In this document: positions 26,381 to 35,850 of the stretch, one piece after another
How the letters are laid out: each line of letters opens with the position of its first letter
How positions within the stretch are numbered: position 1 is the first letter of the stretch
Source: Vibrio brasiliensis LMG 20546
Lineage (GTDB): Bacteria > Pseudomonadota > Gammaproteobacteria > Enterobacterales > Vibrionaceae
Direction of reading: 5' to 3'
Assembly: GCF_000189255.1 (NCBI RefSeq)
Contig: NZ_AEVS01000090.1
Span: 1-64,000 of the forward strand
Length of the DNA stretch: 64,000 nt
The notes under the pieces: model-generated
What the model saw: the letters and a program-made list of their open reading frames with translations, nothing else
The model's database searches: none
What the model was told of the DNA's origin: nothing
Translations under genes and position numbers: made by a program

Positions 26381-26725
26381 ATGAAAAAAGTAATTCTTTT
26401 AGCTTCGCTGGTAATGAGTGCATCAGTCTTCGCTAGTACTAACACAATGACGTCACACACTAGCGTTTATACCGATGCTTACGCAAGCAAACAACAAGCT
26501 TATGATGCGGCTTTTAACCTCATGGATGAGATGAAGGCAATGAATAGTGCCGAACTAAAAACGGCTCTACCTATACATGAAAATAACGTCATCACACCAA
26601 GTGTCAAAATAGAAGACATGTCGGTATCTATCGATGAATTCGCTCGTAGCCCAGGGAACATTGAGTACAAAGCTGTCCTCGATGTCGGCTACCAGTATAA
26701 ATTCCGCGAAAGCGGCAATAGTTAA
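26381..26725 (+). CDS. DUF3316 periplasmic protein
   Basis: 114 residues with a signal peptide (MKKVILLASLVMSASVFA). The mature part fits the Vibrio DUF3316 family: a YASKQQAYDAAFNLMDEMK helix, a central extended segment (NNVITPSVKIEDMSVSIDEF) and a C-terminal strand pair ending EYKAVLDVGYQYKFRE. Function unknown. A paralogue lies at 60919-61272 in this window. It has its own terminator. Confidence 0.82.
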   Translation: MKKVILLASLVMSASVFASTNTMTSHTSVYTDAYASKQQAYDAAFNLMDEMKAMNSAELKTALPIHENNVITPSVKIEDMSVSIDEFARSPGNIEYKAVLDVGYQYKFRESGNS

Positions 26726-26746
26726 TCCAGTACCACCCCCTGCCTT

Positions 26747-26778
26747 GCCGCTTTAGTCTACTAAAGCGGCCTTTTTTA
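26747..26778 (+). terminator. Terminator of the DUF3316 gene
   Basis: Perfect 10-bp stem GCCGCTTTAG-TCTA-CTAAAGCGGC followed by CTTTTTT. Confidence 0.92.
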
Positions 26779-26895
26779 TTGCAGTTTCTTGACTTTGATT
26801 GTTTGAAGGCAGCTATACTCGCTGCATATCAGGTTCGTTAACACACTCTTCTCTGATTAACTTTATCTATGTGTCTCTAACCTAAGGGTATAACA

Positions 26896-27268
26896 ATGAA
26901 CAAAGTTATTTTTTACCTCTCTTATTGCTGTAGCCACCCTGGCTGGCTGTAGCCAAAATACCAACTCAGAACAGTCAAGTCGCCCTGTTAGTGCAATGTG
27001 TCAATCTAAGCCAATGCCGGGAGGATGGTCTGTCTCTGAGATAACACCAGATTCGCAACGTGCAATCGACACCGTGATGTCGCAGATGAACACCGCTTCT
27101 CCTTTAAAACAGGTCAATGAAGTTCGCACACAAGTCGTCAACGGCGTTAACTATGCGATTGAGTTTACTCTGGAGAATGGTGAAGTTTGGCACGCTGTGG
27201 TCTACCGAAACCTGCGGAATGATTACATGATTGATCAGGTTGCTCAGCAAGGTGAACTTTGCCCATAA
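26896..27268 (+). CDS. Cystatin-like lipoprotein, frameshifted in the signal peptide
   Basis: ATG 26896, preceded by AAGGG, opens MNKVIFYLSYCC and stops early. After a run of six T (26909-26914) the next frame encodes a classic lipoprotein signal, TSLIAVATLAGC, with a lipobox and continues to TAA at 27268. One T fewer would join them into a ~123-residue lipoprotein. The mature part has a cystatin-type layout: PMPGGWSVSEITPDSQRAID (N-terminal glycine and helix) and the QVVNG loop in EVRTQVVNGVNYAIEF. Cystatins bind papain-like cysteine proteases; whether this one does is unknown. The indel may be phase variation, decay or error. Confidence 0.65.
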
Positions 27269-27405
27269 GCGACAAACAGGCAAAACGGAGCGAGGGTTGT
27301 TCAACAAAGGGGTTAATAAACTCTTTCGTCCTTAACGCAACAAAATGGTCGATATGTTGTAAATGCCAGATATAATAGCCCGCTCTAAAACGATCAGGTA
27401 TAAAC

Positions 27406-27834
27406 ATGAAAATTTGTGGTGTAGAACTAAAAGGGAACGACGCAGTAATCTGCCTTCTTTCACATGCTGATAGCGTAGTTCACCTACCAGACTGCCGCGT
27501 AGCTAAGCTGACAATTGGCAATGCTAACGATACGCAAGAAGTTAAGAAGTTCCAGTTCTCTTTTGCGAAGTTAATTCAGGACTACCAAATCGAAAAAGTC
27601 GTTATTCGTCAGCGTCAGACTAAAGGTAAGTTTGCCGGTGGTGCGGTTGGTTTTAAACTAGAAGCAGCGATCCAGCTCATCGAAGGTATCGACGTAAAAG
27701 TAGTGTCTCCAACAGAGATCAAAGAGAGCCTGAAACGAAACCCGCTTGCCATTCAGTTTAAAGAAACTGGCCTTAAGCAATATCAGGAACAAGCTTTCAC
27801 TACTGCCTACGCTTGCGCGATGATGCGTGGTTAA
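27406..27834 (+). CDS. DUF3010 family protein
   Basis: 142 residues starting MKICGVELKGNDAVICLLSH. The repeated beta strands and the KVVIRQRQTKGKFAGGAVGFKLEAA segment are typical of DUF3010, which has an RNase H/RuvC-like fold outline. Function is not established. Apparently monocistronic and followed by a strong hairpin. Confidence 0.85.
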   Translation: MKICGVELKGNDAVICLLSHADSVVHLPDCRVAKLTIGNANDTQEVKKFQFSFAKLIQDYQIEKVVIRQRQTKGKFAGGAVGFKLEAAIQLIEGIDVKVVSPTEIKESLKRNPLAIQFKETGLKQYQEQAFTTAYACAMMRG

Positions 27835-27850
27835 GCACGGTATCTAAGCA

Positions 27851-27880
27851 AAAAGCCCGCGGCATCTCCCGCGGGCTTTT
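27851..27880. terminator. Bidirectional terminator between DUF3010 gene and choV
   Basis: Stem AAAAGCCCGCGG-CATCT-CCCGCGGGCTTTT with A-run and T-run on opposite sides, so it can stop both the plus-strand DUF3010 transcript and the minus-strand bet-cho operon. Confidence 0.9.
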
Positions 27881-27913
27881 ACACTCTCATGCTATTAAAT
27901 CCGAGCAGTGGCG

Positions 27914-29098
27914 TCAGGCGACTTTCTTAGTCTTAAAGTTGCCTAGTAGTGCATCATAAAGCTCATTATCCGAAAGCACACCGACCAACTCGTCTTCTTC
28001 AACTAGCAGAATCGGCTGGTTGCTGCGCTGCTTTAATTCAATCGCTTCGCGCATGCCAATTTCCGGGCTCGCCAGAACCACCATAGAACTATCAATATCT
28101 TCAATGGCGACGGAGTTATCGCTCCAGTTAATCAAGGTCTTGCTAGAATCCACCAAGCTCAAACCATTTGAGCTCTCTTCGACCCATAACTGCTCAGCAG
28201 AACAGATTTGCCATTTATCATCGCGTTGAGTGAGCTCTTCGCGTGCCTGCATCAGTGAACGCCCTTTCAGGACATTAAGCGGATTAGTGTGAGCAACAAA
28301 GTCCTTTACGTATTCAGTCTCTGGCGCAAGAACAATGTTCTCAGGTTTACCATGTTGAATCAGCTTTCCTGATTCCATGATCGCAATATTGTTGCCAATT
28401 TTTAATGCTTCGTCCAAATCATGGCTAACAAATAAGATGGTCTTGTTCAGTTTGTTCTGCAGTTGAATCAGCTCATCCTGCAACTGAGCGCGAATTAGCG
28501 GATCCAGTGCAGAAAAAGGCTCGTCCATCAACAAGATATCGGTATCCATTGCGAAAGCGCGAGCTAGGCCGACCCTTTGCTGCATACCACCAGACAACTC
28601 GTGAGGATATTTGCTTTCCCATTCCGCCAGACCAACCATTTCCAGTTGCTCGCGAGCTTTCTCACGGCGCTGCGCTTTTGCCATGCCTTTCATTTCCAGA
28701 CCGAAAGCAACGTTATCCAGTACAGTCAGCCATGGCATCAGTGCAAACTTCTGAAACACCATAGAAACACGATGGGTGCGCAGGTGGCGTAAGGTTTCTT
28801 CATCACAATTGGCAAGATCAACGACCTGATCACCATCTTTAATCTCAAGTGAGCCTCGGCTGATCTCATTTAGACCATTGACCGCACGTAACAGGCTAGA
28901 TTTTCCTGAACCAGAAAGTCCCATTAATACGCAGATTTCACCTTCCCTGACCGTCAGAGAGACATTGTCTACGCCCACTACCTGACCAGTTTCATCAATA
29001 ATTTGCTGGCGTGATTTTCCTTCATCCAGCAGGTTGAGTGCCAACTGTTGCTTGTCGCCAAACACCACATCCAGATTGTTAATTGTAATAGCATCCAT
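27914..29098 (-). CDS. choV: Choline/glycine betaine ABC transporter ATP-binding protein
   Basis: 394 residues of the ProV/ChoV type. Walker A is GLSGSGKSSLLRAV (~59-72), the signature motif LSGGMQQRVGLARAFA follows at ~167, and Walker B is DILLMDEPFSALDP. The C-terminal ~110 residues resemble a degenerate CBS-like regulatory part (PILLVEEDELVGVLSDNELY). It energises uptake through the permease encoded two bases upstream. Last gene of betI-betB-betA-choX-choW-choV; often annotated proV in Vibrio. Confidence 0.93.
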   Translation of the reverse strand: MDAITINNLDVVFGDKQQLALNLLDEGKSRQQIIDETGQVVGVDNVSLTVREGEICVLMGLSGSGKSSLLRAVNGLNEISRGSLEIKDGDQVVDLANCDEETLRHLRTHRVSMVFQKFALMPWLTVLDNVAFGLEMKGMAKAQRREKAREQLEMVGLAEWESKYPHELSGGMQQRVGLARAFAMDTDILLMDEPFSALDPLIRAQLQDELIQLQNKLNKTILFVSHDLDEALKIGNNIAIMESGKLIQHGKPENIVLAPETEYVKDFVAHTNPLNVLKGRSLMQAREELTQRDDKWQICSAEQLWVEESSNGLSLVDSSKTLINWSDNSVAIEDIDSSMVVLASPEIGMREAIELKQRSNQPILLVEEDELVGVLSDNELYDALLGNFKTKKVA

Positions 29099-29100
29099 AA

Positions 29101-29943
29101 TTACGCCTCTTTCTGGTTAGGAGTTTTACATAGACGGTCAAGAATGATCGCAACCAATACAATAGCAAGGCCCGCTTCGAACCCTTGCGAGATATTAACG
29201 GTATTCAGAGCTCGAACCACAGGTTTGCCCAGACCGTCAGCGCCGACAAGTGCGGCGATTACAACCATAGATAACGACAGCATGATACATTGAGTCACAC
29301 CTGCCATAATACTTGGCATAGCGGCGGGTAACTCGACTTTAAACAATAGCTTCATCCGGCTGGCACCAAACGCTTTACCGGCCTCTATAAGCTCTTCAGG
29401 AACTTTGGTCATCCCCAAATATGTCAGACGAATCGGCGCCGCAATGGCGAAGATAATCGTCGAGATCAGTCCAGGAACAATACCCAGTCCAAACAGAACC
29501 AGAGTCGGGATCAGGTAAACGAAAGTAGGTACGGTTTGCATCAAATCCAGAATGGGCCGCAACAAGGTGTAAAGCCATGGGCGATGAGATGCCATAATTC
29601 CAATCGGAACGCCAATTAATACGGAAATCGTTGTCGCTGCAAAGACAAGAACAAAGGTTTCCAGCATTTCCTGCCAATAACCGAGGTTTAAGATTGTTAG
29701 CAATGCGCCAACGATAAACAGCATCAAAGGGATGCTTCTATGCAGATACCAGGCAATCGCAGCTGTCATCAGAATTGGCAGGGCTGGCGGCATCCATTTA
29801 AATATATCGACAACAAAAAGAATGACGGTTTCCAGAAAAATTGAAATGGCATCAAAGAAACCAGCAGCATTGAGAGTCAGCCAGTCAACGCCCGTTTCCA
29901 TCCATTCACCCACAGGGATTTTGTTGTTTGTAATAAAATTCAC
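29101..29943 (-). CDS. choW: Choline/glycine betaine ABC transporter permease
   Basis: 280 residues with about six to seven membrane helices. The binding-protein-dependent permease EAA loop is visible as EELIEAGKAFGASRMKLLFKV (~175), the contact for the ATPase. Closest in type to ProW/ChoW. It lies between the periplasmic binding protein gene and the ATPase gene in the bet operon. Confidence 0.93.
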   Translation of the reverse strand: MNFITNNKIPVGEWMETGVDWLTLNAAGFFDAISIFLETVILFVVDIFKWMPPALPILMTAAIAWYLHRSIPLMLFIVGALLTILNLGYWQEMLETFVLVFAATTISVLIGVPIGIMASHRPWLYTLLRPILDLMQTVPTFVYLIPTLVLFGLGIVPGLISTIIFAIAAPIRLTYLGMTKVPEELIEAGKAFGASRMKLLFKVELPAAMPSIMAGVTQCIMLSLSMVVIAALVGADGLGKPVVRALNTVNISQGFEAGLAIVLVAIILDRLCKTPNQKEA

Positions 29944-29994
29944 TTTAAAACCTTACTTTAAGGTGAGACGACAGTGCCGCCCCACCTAATCACA

Positions 29995-30933
29995 TTACGC
30001 GTTTGACTTGATGTAGCTGTTTACCGCTGCTGCTGCATCGTCGCCACTCAGTGTTTTCACACCTTTCAGCCATGCTTCAACTTGCTGCGGATTCTCTTTT
30101 AGCCACTGCTGCGCCGCTTTTGATGGTTTAACGTTCTGGTTAAGAATCGCTTCCATTAGTTGGTTTTCCATCTCCAGACTGAACTCAAGGTTCTTAAGCA
30201 TTTGACCTACGTTTTTACACTCAGACAGGTAGTTAGCACGCACGTTAGTGTAAACATTTGCACCACCATAGTTCGGACCAAAGAAGTCGTCACCACCAGC
30301 CAGATAAGCCATTTCTACATTGCTGTTCATTGGGTGCGGAGCCCAACCAAGATAAACGATCCACTGGTTACGACGTACTGCGCGTGTTACCTGTGAAACC
30401 ATGCCCGCTTCGCTGGACTCAACCAGACTGAAATCTTTAAGACCAAATGCATCGCTATCGATCATTGACTGAATCAGACGGTTACCATCGTTACCCGGTT
30501 CGATACCGTAGATACGGTCTTTGAATTTGTCGCTATGCTTGACAAGATCGGCAAAGCTTTTTACGCCAGCGTCGTAAACATATTTTGGTACAGCAAGGGT
30601 GTACTTAGCGCCTTCAAGGTTTGCACGAACGGTTTCAACACTGCCCGCTTCACGGTATTTAGCGATATCTCCCTCCATAGTTGGCATCCAGTTGCCAAGG
30701 AAGATATCGATATCGCCGTTCGCCATTGAAGAGTATGTCACTGGCACAGATAGCAGGTCAGTTTTAGTTTTGTATCCCATACCTTTTAGCAGTTCAGATG
30801 TTACTGCGGTTGTTGCAGTGATATCGGTCCAGCCGACATCAGCAAAACGTACAGTTTCACACTGGTTTGCGTATGCGTTTACCGCAAAGCTACTGATTGC
30901 CAGAGTAGTAAGAGTTTTTGTCATCATAGACAT
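29995..30933 (-). CDS. choX: Choline ABC transporter periplasmic binding protein
   Basis: 312 residues with a signal peptide ending AVNAYA. OpuAC-type binding protein of the choline-specific ChoX group: FADVGWTDITATTAVTSELL near the N-terminus, then FLGNWMPTMEGDI and the aromatic-rich IVYLGWAPHPMN segment that builds the cage for the trimethylammonium group. Placing choline uptake directly after betA matches its use as betaine precursor. AAGGA precedes the ATG. Also called proX in Vibrio. Confidence 0.92.
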   Translation of the reverse strand: MSMMTKTLTTLAISSFAVNAYANQCETVRFADVGWTDITATTAVTSELLKGMGYKTKTDLLSVPVTYSSMANGDIDIFLGNWMPTMEGDIAKYREAGSVETVRANLEGAKYTLAVPKYVYDAGVKSFADLVKHSDKFKDRIYGIEPGNDGNRLIQSMIDSDAFGLKDFSLVESSEAGMVSQVTRAVRRNQWIVYLGWAPHPMNSNVEMAYLAGGDDFFGPNYGGANVYTNVRANYLSECKNVGQMLKNLEFSLEMENQLMEAILNQNVKPSKAAQQWLKENPQQVEAWLKGVKTLSGDDAAAAVNSYIKSNA

Positions 30934-30963
30934 ATTGGATTCCTTGTAATGAGTACTGACTAT

Positions 30964-32664
30964 TTATTGAGCTGATTCCACAGCTCTTTTCGGTGTATTA
31001 ATACGTTGCTGGTGCTGCCAGTCAGGTGCTAACCAAACAGGCTTCTGTTCTGGTTTAAGCAATGGCTTACCTAAGATCATGTCCGCAGCTCGCTCTGCCA
31101 CCATGATGGTTGGCGCATTGAGGTTGCCATTAGGAATGGTTGGGAAAACAGATGAATCGACCACGCGTAATGACTCAATTCCGCGTACACGACACTGATC
31201 GTCAAGTACCGCCATAGGGTCATCGTCTGCACCCATTTTGCAGCTACACGAAGGGTGATATGCACTTTCTACATTGCTCTTAACCCACTCATCAATCGCT
31301 TCATCACTGGTGATCGCGAGGCCCGGCTGAATCTCATCACCACGGAATGAGTCCATAGCGGGTTGTTGGAGAATTTCACGAGTGAGGCGAATACAATCAC
31401 GCCAGTCCTGACGATCCTGTTCTGTTGAGATATAGTTGAATTCAATTTTTGGCGCTTCGCTCGGATTAGCCGAAGTGATTTCGACGCTACCACGGCTTTC
31501 GGGCTTGTTTGGCCCGACATGAACCTGGAAGCCATGGCCATCAAATGCAGCGCGACCGTCATAACGCATAGCTGCTGGCAGAAAGTGATATTGAATATTT
31601 GGCCACTTCAGCCCTTTACGAGATCGGATAAACGCACATGACTCGAAGTGGTTAGTTGCACCCAATCCTTTGCGAGTGAGAATCCACTCAGTACCAATCT
31701 TGGCTTTACTCACTAAGCCAAGCTTGCTGTTAAGCGTGATAGGTTGATTACAGTGATACTGGAAGTACACTTCCAAGTGATCTTGAAGGTTCTGACCTAC
31801 ACCCGGTAGATCGTGCTCGACCGATACTCCCGCCTTTTTCAGTACCGCCTCTGGGCCAATGCCCGACAGTTGCAGTAGATGTGGGGAACCGATCGAACCT
31901 GCGCTTGAGATTACCTCTTTTTCAGCAAAACACTGTGTCACTTTGCCCGATTTTTGGTACTCAACGCCTAGCGCTTTTTGCCCTTCAAGCAGTACTTTTC
32001 GCACCACAACGCCTTTAATCAGAGTCAGGTTTGAACGTTTCAGAGCTCTTCTCAGGTAAGCATTTGACGTTGAGGCGCGCACACCTTTATCAACCGTCAT
32101 GTGCATCGGACCAAAGCCCTCTTGCTGATAGCCGTTATAGTCGGAAGTTTCCGGATAGCCCGCATCCTTACCAGCATCAATAAACGCTTGGTAGAGAGGG
32201 TTCATCGCCATGTCATTACCCGCGCATGTGCCTAACGGACCTTCACCGCCTCGATAATCGTCGCTACCACCGATCCAAGTTTCTGCCTTTTTGAAATAAG
32301 GCAGACACCCTTGATAGTTCCAGCCCTGAGCACCATTCTGTTCCCACTCATCAAAGTCACAAGCGTGGCCGCGAACATAAACCATACCGTTAATCGAAGA
32401 GCTACCACCCAGAACTTTACCGCGTGGACAGTGGAGCTTACGTCCGTCGAGGCCACTTTCTTGTTCGGTTTCGAACTGCCATGCGTAACGTTCGCTGTTC
32501 ATCGGGTATGAGAGTGCCGTCGGCATCTGGATAAAGATGCTCTTGTCTGTACCACCGGCTTCGAGCAGCAGCACCTTATGCTGCCCGCTTTCGCTTAGTC
32601 GGTCTGCCAGTACACAGCCAGCCGACCCTGCGCCAACGATGATATAATCGTAGCTTTGTTGCAT
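30964..32664 (-). CDS. betA: Choline dehydrogenase
   Basis: 566 residues of the GMC oxidoreductase family. FAD-binding motif [20 protein letters not shown] is at residues 6-25, GMC signature 1 is [20 protein letters not shown] at ~83, and the C-terminal catalytic region carries [10 protein letters not shown] (~467) and [19 protein letters not shown]. It oxidises choline to betaine aldehyde at the inner membrane. Third gene of the operon after betI and betB. Confidence 0.96.
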   Translation of the reverse strand: MQQSYDYIIVGAGSAGCVLADRLSESGQHKVLLLEAGGTDKSIFIQMPTALSYPMNSERYAWQFETEQESGLDGRKLHCPRGKVLGGSSSINGMVYVRGHACDFDEWEQNGAQGWNYQGCLPYFKKAETWIGGSDDYRGGEGPLGTCAGNDMAMNPLYQAFIDAGKDAGYPETSDYNGYQQEGFGPMHMTVDKGVRASTSNAYLRRALKRSNLTLIKGVVVRKVLLEGQKALGVEYQKSGKVTQCFAEKEVISSAGSIGSPHLLQLSGIGPEAVLKKAGVSVEHDLPGVGQNLQDHLEVYFQYHCNQPITLNSKLGLVSKAKIGTEWILTRKGLGATNHFESCAFIRSRKGLKWPNIQYHFLPAAMRYDGRAAFDGHGFQVHVGPNKPESRGSVEITSANPSEAPKIEFNYISTEQDRQDWRDCIRLTREILQQPAMDSFRGDEIQPGLAITSDEAIDEWVKSNVESAYHPSCSCKMGADDDPMAVLDDQCRVRGIESLRVVDSSVFPTIPNGNLNAPTIMVAERAADMILGKPLLKPEQKPVWLAPDWQHQQRINTPKRAVESAQ

Positions 32665-32688
32665 TGAGATTCTCCGTAATATCAGCGT

Positions 32689-34149
32689 TTATGCGTAAGG
32701 GCTTTCGTAACCGCCAAGTTCAATCAGCACACTCTTGGTCTGGGTGTAATGACGTAACGTTTCCGGTCCGTTTTCACGACCTATGCCTGAATGCTTGTAG
32801 CCACCGACCGGCATTTCTGCAGGAGAATCACCCCAGGTATTAACCCAACAGATACCTGCCTGAAGCTGATGAATAACGCGATGGGCACGAGAAAGATCTT
32901 GAGTAAAGATACCTGCCGCTAAGCCATAATCAGTATCGTTTGCCCGTGTGATAACCTGCTCTTCGTCACTGAACTTGAGCACCGACATTACCGGACCGAA
33001 AATTTCGCTCTGAACATAGCTCATATCATCTTCACAATCGATAAAGACAGTCGGAGCAACAAAGTTACCCTTTTCAAGACCGTTATCCGTTACCTGATAA
33101 CCGCCTGTCAGCAATGTCGCTTTACTTTGTTTCGCCGATTCGATCGCTTCAAGAACCTTTGCAAGGTGCTGCTTGGAAATCAGAGCACCAATTTGGGTGT
33201 CCATGTCCATAGGATCACCAACTATCAGCTTTTCGGTACGCTGTTTTAACTGAGTGACAAAAGCGTCGTGAATAGATTCATGGACGAAGACGCGCGTACC
33301 ATGGGTACACACCTCACCTTGGGTGTAAAAGTTAGCAACCATCGCCGCAGAAACGGCATCATCTAACTTAGCATCATCGAAAATGATCATTGGCGACTTG
33401 CCACCCAACTCCATCGTCACTTGCTTAAGAGTTTTGGCGCTGTCAGCCATAACCAGTTTCCCGGTACCTGATTCACCAGTGAATGACACTTTGGCTATCT
33501 CTGGGTGAGCAGTCAGCATTTGACCGACACGGTGGTCGCCTTGAAGTACATTGAAAACACCATCTGGAAGACCTGCTTCAGTAAAGATCTCTGCCAGCTT
33601 CAGCGCGCTAAGCGGCGTCTCTTCCGAAGGTTTAAAGATCATTACATTGCCCGCCGCAAGTGCCGGTGCAGATTTCCACATCGCGATTTGAATTGGGTAG
33701 TTCCACGCCCCGATGCCAGCGCAGATACCGAGTGGTTCACGACGAGTATAGAAAAACTGAGTCTCACTCAAAGGCTGCTGTTCACCCTGCAGAGCAGGCG
33801 CCAAACCAGCAAAATACTCAATCACATCTGCACCCGTTTCGATATCAACGGCAATCGCCTCCTGAAGAGGCTTGCCTGTATCAGCGACTTCCAACGCAGC
33901 GAGTTCATCATTGCGCTGACGTAAAATCGCTACGGCTTTTAGCAGAATACGGCTACGTTCTGTTGCCGTCATCGCCGACCAGACCTTGAAACCCTGCTTA
34001 GCAGATTCAATTGCACGAGCTAAATCCTGCTCGCTAGCCTGTCCCACTTCAGCAAGAGGTTCACCGTTAGCCGGGTTGTAAGTAACAAAACTTTGGTTCG
34101 ATGTCGCTTTGCAAGCTTGACCATCGATAAATAATGATTTCATTTCCAT
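32689..34149 (-). CDS. betB: Betaine aldehyde dehydrogenase
   Basis: 486 residues of the NAD(P)+-dependent aldehyde dehydrogenase family. Visible are the general-base region [14 protein letters not shown] (~250), the catalytic cysteine in [16 protein letters not shown] (~286), the cofactor segment [10 protein letters not shown] (~230) and [19 protein letters not shown] near the end. It oxidises betaine aldehyde to glycine betaine, the compatible solute. It follows betI by 21 bases. Confidence 0.96.
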   Translation of the reverse strand: MEMKSLFIDGQACKATSNQSFVTYNPANGEPLAEVGQASEQDLARAIESAKQGFKVWSAMTATERSRILLKAVAILRQRNDELAALEVADTGKPLQEAIAVDIETGADVIEYFAGLAPALQGEQQPLSETQFFYTRREPLGICAGIGAWNYPIQIAMWKSAPALAAGNVMIFKPSEETPLSALKLAEIFTEAGLPDGVFNVLQGDHRVGQMLTAHPEIAKVSFTGESGTGKLVMADSAKTLKQVTMELGGKSPMIIFDDAKLDDAVSAAMVANFYTQGEVCTHGTRVFVHESIHDAFVTQLKQRTEKLIVGDPMDMDTQIGALISKQHLAKVLEAIESAKQSKATLLTGGYQVTDNGLEKGNFVAPTVFIDCEDDMSYVQSEIFGPVMSVLKFSDEEQVITRANDTDYGLAAGIFTQDLSRAHRVIHQLQAGICWVNTWGDSPAEMPVGGYKHSGIGRENGPETLRHYTQTKSVLIELGGYESPYA

Positions 34150-34170
34150 GTAAAGATCTGACTTCTATAA

Positions 34171-34767
34171 CTATTTTTGTGAGTAGAATGTGAGCTGCTT
34201 ATCGAGATAATCGTTGATGATTAGCCGCGCTTTGTGCGCATCTATGCCTTGTGGGTTGAGCGTTCCACGTAGCCAGATTCCATCTATGAGTGCTGCAATA
34301 GCATGAGCAATTAACTCAGCCTGCTCTTTATCGAATAATGCTTTGAGTTCAATTTTCAGGTGGGAAAGCAAACGCTTTTCATTGACCTTTTGTAATCGGT
34401 GCAACTCAGGATCGTGAACAGAGTATGACCAGAAAGCCAGCCAGGTCTTTGCTACTTTGTTTTCCGCCTGATAACCAACAAAGTTGCCATCAATAATTGC
34501 GTTGATTCTTTGCTGATGCGCATCTTTAGGAATCGTACTCAGGCGTTCAGTTACCGTACGTGACAACTGACGAAGTATTTCCCTCATCGTCTCTTCAAGA
34601 AGACCATGCTTGCCGCCAAAGTAATGGTTGATGATACCTGTAGACACGCCAGCTTCTTTGCTGATCAAAGCAATACTGGCTGAGTGTAAACCCACCCTGT
34701 CTATCACTCTCATCGTCGCTTGCACGAGTTGTGGCTTGCGTATGCTTGGCATCCCTACCTTGGGCAT
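34171..34767 (-). CDS. betI: Transcriptional repressor BetI
   Basis: 198 residues from ATG 34767 (AGGTG seven bases upstream), preferred over a GTG three codons earlier because known BetI proteins begin MPKVGMP. TetR-type N-terminal helix-turn-helix: [20 protein letters not shown] followed by [13 protein letters not shown]. BetI represses the bet genes and is released by choline. First gene of the operon, so autoregulated. A palindrome fitting its operator lies directly upstream. Confidence 0.94.
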   Translation of the reverse strand: MPKVGMPSIRKPQLVQATMRVIDRVGLHSASIALISKEAGVSTGIINHYFGGKHGLLEETMREILRQLSRTVTERLSTIPKDAHQQRINAIIDGNFVGYQAENKVAKTWLAFWSYSVHDPELHRLQKVNEKRLLSHLKIELKALFDKEQAELIAHAIAALIDGIWLRGTLNPQGIDAHKARLIINDYLDKQLTFYSQK

Positions 34768-34787
34768 AAATGGCACCTTTTATTTTT

Positions 34788-34806
34788 TATTGAACGTTCA
34801 GTTAAA
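34788..34806 (-). promoter_or_regulatory. Candidate BetI operator
   Basis: Perfect palindrome TGAACGTTCA at 34791-34800, extended as ACTGAACGTTCAATA on the minus strand, ~25 bases before the betI ATG. Its placement at a TetR-type autoregulated promoter suggests the BetI site; not proven by sequence alone. Confidence 0.6.
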
Positions 34807-35191
34807 TATAAAATGCCTCAAAATTACTTAGAACTCAAATCAATTTTATAAAAACAGAGCGTTTCAGGATAATATCCTGCAGCAAAACCATGCGACATCT
34901 AAGCGTTTATCACTTGTTACAATTAAATTACAAATGGCGCCAGCAACCTAAGAACAGCAATCAAATAAGATTCAAGATATTGATTTAAATAAAATTACAG
35001 AAAAAATCGAGAACACAAGAATTACAAGTCGACAACAAAAAAAGCGCCCTCACTTTGCCAACCAAAAGGAATTGTTTATTGATTTAAAAATTCGAGTACT
35101 AATAATTTAATTTATTAGATATTGGTTGTTTTTCACCCAACCAAAACACAGCGACTTGATGGGATGTGGATCGGCGGCCAAAGCCGTGCAT
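34807..35191. other. Intergenic, no gene seen
   Basis: AT-rich spacer between the bet operon promoter and the GFA gene terminator. Stops occur in all frames. It must hold the betI promoter and possibly further activator sites. No repeat or RNA gene recognised. Confidence 0.4.
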
Positions 35192-35216
35192 AAAAAATGC
35201 GCCCTAATGGCGCCTT
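35192..35216 (-). terminator. Terminator of the GFA gene
   Basis: Minus-strand hairpin GGCGCC-ATTA-GGGCGC followed by ATTTTTTA, ~40 bases after the GFA stop. Confidence 0.7.
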
Positions 35217-35254
35217 TCAAAAGAATGATGTTGCAAGAACTGGAGTATTTAGAA

Positions 35255-35668
35255 CTAAGGCTGCTTATCAAAGCATGGGACACCTGTAGGAACTTGATAC
35301 CAGTCTTGCTTTTCACTAACCCATACATGGGCAGTAGGTTCGAAAATTGTGTCGTCACCAGAATGGTTTGATTTAAGTTTTAATTTAATGGTCGACATAT
35401 CGTCCGGATTAAAATGATAGATTCTGTTACCACATTCCGGACAGAATTTAGCGAAGTTCTTGTTGCCACTTTCAGCCATTCTCTGCCACTCTTTAAGCTC
35501 GCCTTTAAACTCAATGTCTTTGGAGGCGACTACCGCAGTAACGCTAAAAGGTGCCGTAGAGAGCTTCTGACACTCTCTGCAATGGCAAGCCATTACCACC
35601 TTAGGTGGCTGATGTAACTTGTATTCCACCTGCCCACACTGACAAGATCCTTCGACTAAATAACTCAT
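35255..35668 (-). CDS. GFA/Mss4-like zinc protein
   Basis: 137 residues of the GFA (glutathione-dependent formaldehyde-activating-like) family. Zinc ligands are visible in three clusters: GSCQCGQVEY (8-17), ACHCRECQKLS (~27-37) and FCPECGNRIYHF (~94). Most members have no proven enzyme role. Monocistronic, between the bet operon and a BCCT transporter gene. Confidence 0.88.
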   Translation of the reverse strand: MSYLVEGSCQCGQVEYKLHQPPKVVMACHCRECQKLSTAPFSVTAVVASKDIEFKGELKEWQRMAESGNKNFAKFCPECGNRIYHFNPDDMSTIKLKLKSNHSGDDTIFEPTAHVWVSEKQDWYQVPTGVPCFDKQP

Positions 35669-35802
35669 ATCCTATGCCTCACTAGTTGTCTGTCTATTCA
35701 TCACAGTAACGATTTTATAGACGAAATACCAGCGAGTTCACTGTCCGATTATGAGAATAATTAACAGTGTAAATCTAAGTAATTCATTGGATTTCAAGCA
35801 AA

Positions 35803-35829
35803 TAAAAAGGGGACGAAAATCGTCCCCTT
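35803..35829 (-). terminator. Terminator of the BCCT gene
   Basis: Stem AAGGGGACG-ATTTT-CGTCCCCTT followed by TTTTTATT on the minus strand, ~20 bases after the stop. Confidence 0.9.
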
Positions 35830-35850
35830 CTCTAGCACTTAGTTGCTTGT

